From assembly GCA_023399295.1 (NCBI GenBank), contig JAEWQF010000061.1:1-46087 (forward strand): DNA of 46,087 nt, in the 5' to 3' direction. Position 1 is the stretch's first letter. Each line of letters opens with the position of its first letter. The notes beneath the pieces are model-generated. The model was not told the origin of the DNA. It made no database searches and saw only the letters and a list, made by a program, of their open reading frames with translations. The position numbers and the translations under genes were made by a program. Origin of the DNA: Bacteroidota bacterium (GTDB lineage: Bacteria > Bacteroidota > Bacteroidia > Bacteroidales > Dysgonomonadaceae). Of this stretch, positions 44,542 to 46,087 are shown one piece after another.

Positions 44542-44568
44542 CAGTCTCATTTTAAAAAACCAAGAGAT

Positions 44569-45006
44569 ATGCTGACAGCAGAGATACACACCGCCAAAGG
44601 GGTGATGAAAGTGAAGTTCTACGAGGAGGATGCCCCCAATACCGTGGCCAATTTTGTGAAACTGGCCGAAAAGGGTTTTTACGACGGGCTGACATTCCAT
44701 CGCGTGATTCCCAACTTTGTGATCCAGGGCGGATGCCCCGACGGCACCGGCGCCGGTGGCCCGGGTTACACCATCAAATGTGAGCTTACAGGCAACAACC
44801 AGTACCACGACCGCGGTGTCCTGTCGATGGCCCATGCCGGACGCGACACCGGCGGCTCACAGTTTTTCATCTGCCACAGTCGCGACAACACCGCCCACCT
44901 CGACCGGCACCACACCTGTTTCGGGAAAGTGTACGAAGGGGTGGAGGTGATCGACCAGATCCGACCGGGCGATCTGATGGAGAAGATCCTGATCTTTGAA
45001 GACTGA
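44569..45006 (+). CDS. Peptidyl-prolyl cis-trans isomerase, cyclophilin type
   Basis: The 145-residue chain is a minimal bacterial cyclophilin without signal peptide: FYDGLTFHRVIPNFVIQGG, GSQFFIC and HHTCFGKVYEG cover the active site (R in FHRV, F in QFF, H in LDRHHTCFG). It speeds proline isomerisation during folding in the cytoplasm. The ATG at 44569 is chosen over an upstream TTG, as it fits the family start (AEIHTAKGVMKVKFY). A terminator follows. Confidence 0.93.
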   Translation: MLTAEIHTAKGVMKVKFYEEDAPNTVANFVKLAEKGFYDGLTFHRVIPNFVIQGGCPDGTGAGGPGYTIKCELTGNNQYHDRGVLSMAHAGRDTGGSQFFICHSRDNTAHLDRHHTCFGKVYEGVEVIDQIRPGDLMEKILIFED

Positions 45007-45058
45007 ACATTAAACCGAGGACTGAACATTAAACCGCGGATTGAACATCGAACCGACG
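45002..45058. repeat. Three tandem 19-bp repeats over the cyclophilin stop
   Basis: Three consecutive 19-mers (ACTGAACATTAAACCGAGG; ACTGAACATTAAACCGCGG; ATTGAACATCGAACCGACG) begin within the last codon of the cyclophilin gene; the first supplies its TGA stop. The first two differ by one base and the third is more diverged. Confidence 0.9.
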
Positions 45059-45063
45059 ATTTG

Positions 45064-45097
45064 AAAAAAGCAGGGTGATAACTCATCCTGCTTTTTT
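45064..45097 (+). terminator. Rho-independent terminator after cyclophilin gene
   Basis: AAAAAAGCAGG (45064-45074) pairs with CCTGCTTTTTT (45087-45097). The stem can extend inward through GTGA/TCAT (one G-U) to a TAAC loop. A T-run follows at once. Confidence 0.9.
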
Positions 45098-45101
45098 TAT
45101 C

Positions 45102-45109
45102 TATCTTTG
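45102..45109 (+). promoter_or_regulatory. Predicted -7 element for serine hydrolase gene
   Basis: TATCTTTG is an exact consensus match 26 bp before the ATG at 45136. It lies immediately after the terminator, so the -33 region would fall inside the terminator stem. Confidence 0.5.
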
Positions 45110-45135
45110 TTGAAAGAATCATCAAAACTGTTCCC

Positions 45136-46087
45136 ATGAAAAGAGCTGGCGTCGTGTGCTCCATCCTGCTGACGGTCATCCTCCTGGCAGGGTTCGTTTA
45201 TCTGAATCCGTTGATGCCGATCATCACCGGTTATGCGGCCAAGAACCTCGCGTCGGGTATCTTTGTGGCCAACCGCACACAGGAATCGATGGAGGCCACC
45301 GATCTCAATTTCTCCTTCATCCGCCTTGTACAAAACAGCGTCGACAGCACGCGCAAGAGCGTCAGAAGCCGCTTCCTCTGGCACACCTCGCAGACCACCT
45401 TCGTGAACGGCTTCGGCAGCATCCTGCTGAACGACTATCCGGTGGGTGACATCCAGGCACGCCCCTACCCCATTGTGCCGCTCCTTCCCGAGAACCCCGA
45501 CACCATCGCCTGGCCCATGGGGGATCTGATTGTGGACACCATCCCTCCCGGTATCGACCTGCAACAGCTCACCCTCGCCGTGGATCAGGCTTTCGCCGAC
45601 ACCATTCCCTACAAGGGGACCTTCGCGGTGATGGTCACCTACAAGGGGCAGCCGGTTGTCGAGCGATATGCAGAGGGATTCGGACCGGAGAACCGCTTCT
45701 TGAGCTGGTCGATGGCAAAGAGCTTCACCAATGCGCTAACAGGCATCCTGGTGAAAGAGGGAAAGCTGGATATCGATGCACCGACCGATATTGAGGCATG
45801 GCAACAGGATGAACGGCGACACATCACCATCCGCCATCTGATGCAGATGAACAGTGGCCTGAAATGGAACGAAGATTACGGGAACAGCTCCGACGTGAAC
45901 AACATGCTGCACAAGGAGGGTGATATGGCAAAGTTTGCCATATCGAAACAACTGGAGTAAACACCCGGTTCTGTTTTTGAATATGCATCGGGATCCACCA
46001 ATATTGTCTCATCCTTGTTGCGAAAGGCAATTGGCAACGATGCCGACTATTTAGCCTTTCCGCGGGAGAAGCTCTTCAACAGGATCG
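45136..46087 (+). pseudogene. Serine hydrolase (beta-lactamase family) with in-frame stop, runs off the window
   Basis: The frame opens with an N-terminal membrane anchor or signal (VVCSILLTVILLAGFVYL). It reaches a class C beta-lactamase-like domain with the nucleophile motif S192-M-A-K195 and the helix region IRHLMQMNSGLKWNED. A TAA at 45958-45960 (codon 275) interrupts it, yet the same frame continues open to the window end as TPGSVFEYASGSTNIVSSLL, which is clearly family sequence and contains the expected second active-site Tyr region. One base change from a Tyr codon would explain the stop. It is probably a recent pseudogene, or a sequencing error. Confidence 0.8.

Overview
The window is a stretch of a Bacteroidales chromosome, most like the Dysgonomonadaceae / Porphyromonadaceae group (Proteiniphilum, Petrimonas and relatives); this placement is inferred from gene content and order. 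The supporting signs are a MurF-alanine racemase fusion, a GSCFA protein, DUF5063, DUF4834, a type IX secretion (T9SS) porP-porK-porL-porM-porN block, and promoters of the Bacteroidota form (TTG near -33, TAnnTTTG near -7). No tRNA, rRNA or CRISPR array was seen.

Layout. 1-6,904: the end of an OmpA-type porin, a strong bidirectional terminator, then two leftward operons: GSCFA + murF-alr, and DUF5063 + DEDD exonuclease + RlmI-like rRNA methyltransferase. 7,175-8,694: a subtilisin-like protease without an export signal, translationally coupled to an 81-residue protein resembling a free protease propeptide/inhibitor. 8,894-14,066: rimP-nusA-infB behind a near-perfect promoter. 14,230-17,629: envelope genes (OmpH/Skp, murI, cvpA, phosphatidylserine decarboxylase, phosphatidylserine synthase). 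17,766-22,784: DUF4834, then three genes matching the known capnine (sulfonolipid) route (cysteate fatty acyltransferase, cysteate synthase, dehydrocapnine reductase) and an HPPD-fold VOC protein that has lost its iron-binding histidines. 22,820-28,721: porP, porK, porL, porM, porN, the T9SS outer-membrane ring and motor. Sulfonolipid synthesis therefore sits directly against the secretion/gliding machinery on the same strand.

28,722-39,900 is an accessory region. It opens with about 1.1 kb of decayed DNA: an internally deleted DUF1835/DUF3658 gene, a triple operator-like repeat, minus-strand coding remnants and what looks like an IS21-type end. Two large, visibly AT-rich genes follow: a 1606-residue exonuclease-RecQ-UvrD fusion, and a DUF2075 helicase with a PD-(D/E)XK-type nuclease motif. 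They are the best candidate here for an undescribed DNA-processing or defence system. Small, mostly single-gene units come next (GNAT, DUF1697, DUF4256, a truncated dihydrofolate-reductase-like gene, DUF6157, DUF4180, DUF2200).

40,894-45,006: a sugar-catabolism operon (sugar isomerase/epimerase and two Gfo/Idh/MocA oxidoreductases, one with a Tat-like lipoprotein signal), then a cyclophilin with its own promoter and terminator. The window ends inside a serine hydrolase gene broken by an in-frame stop.
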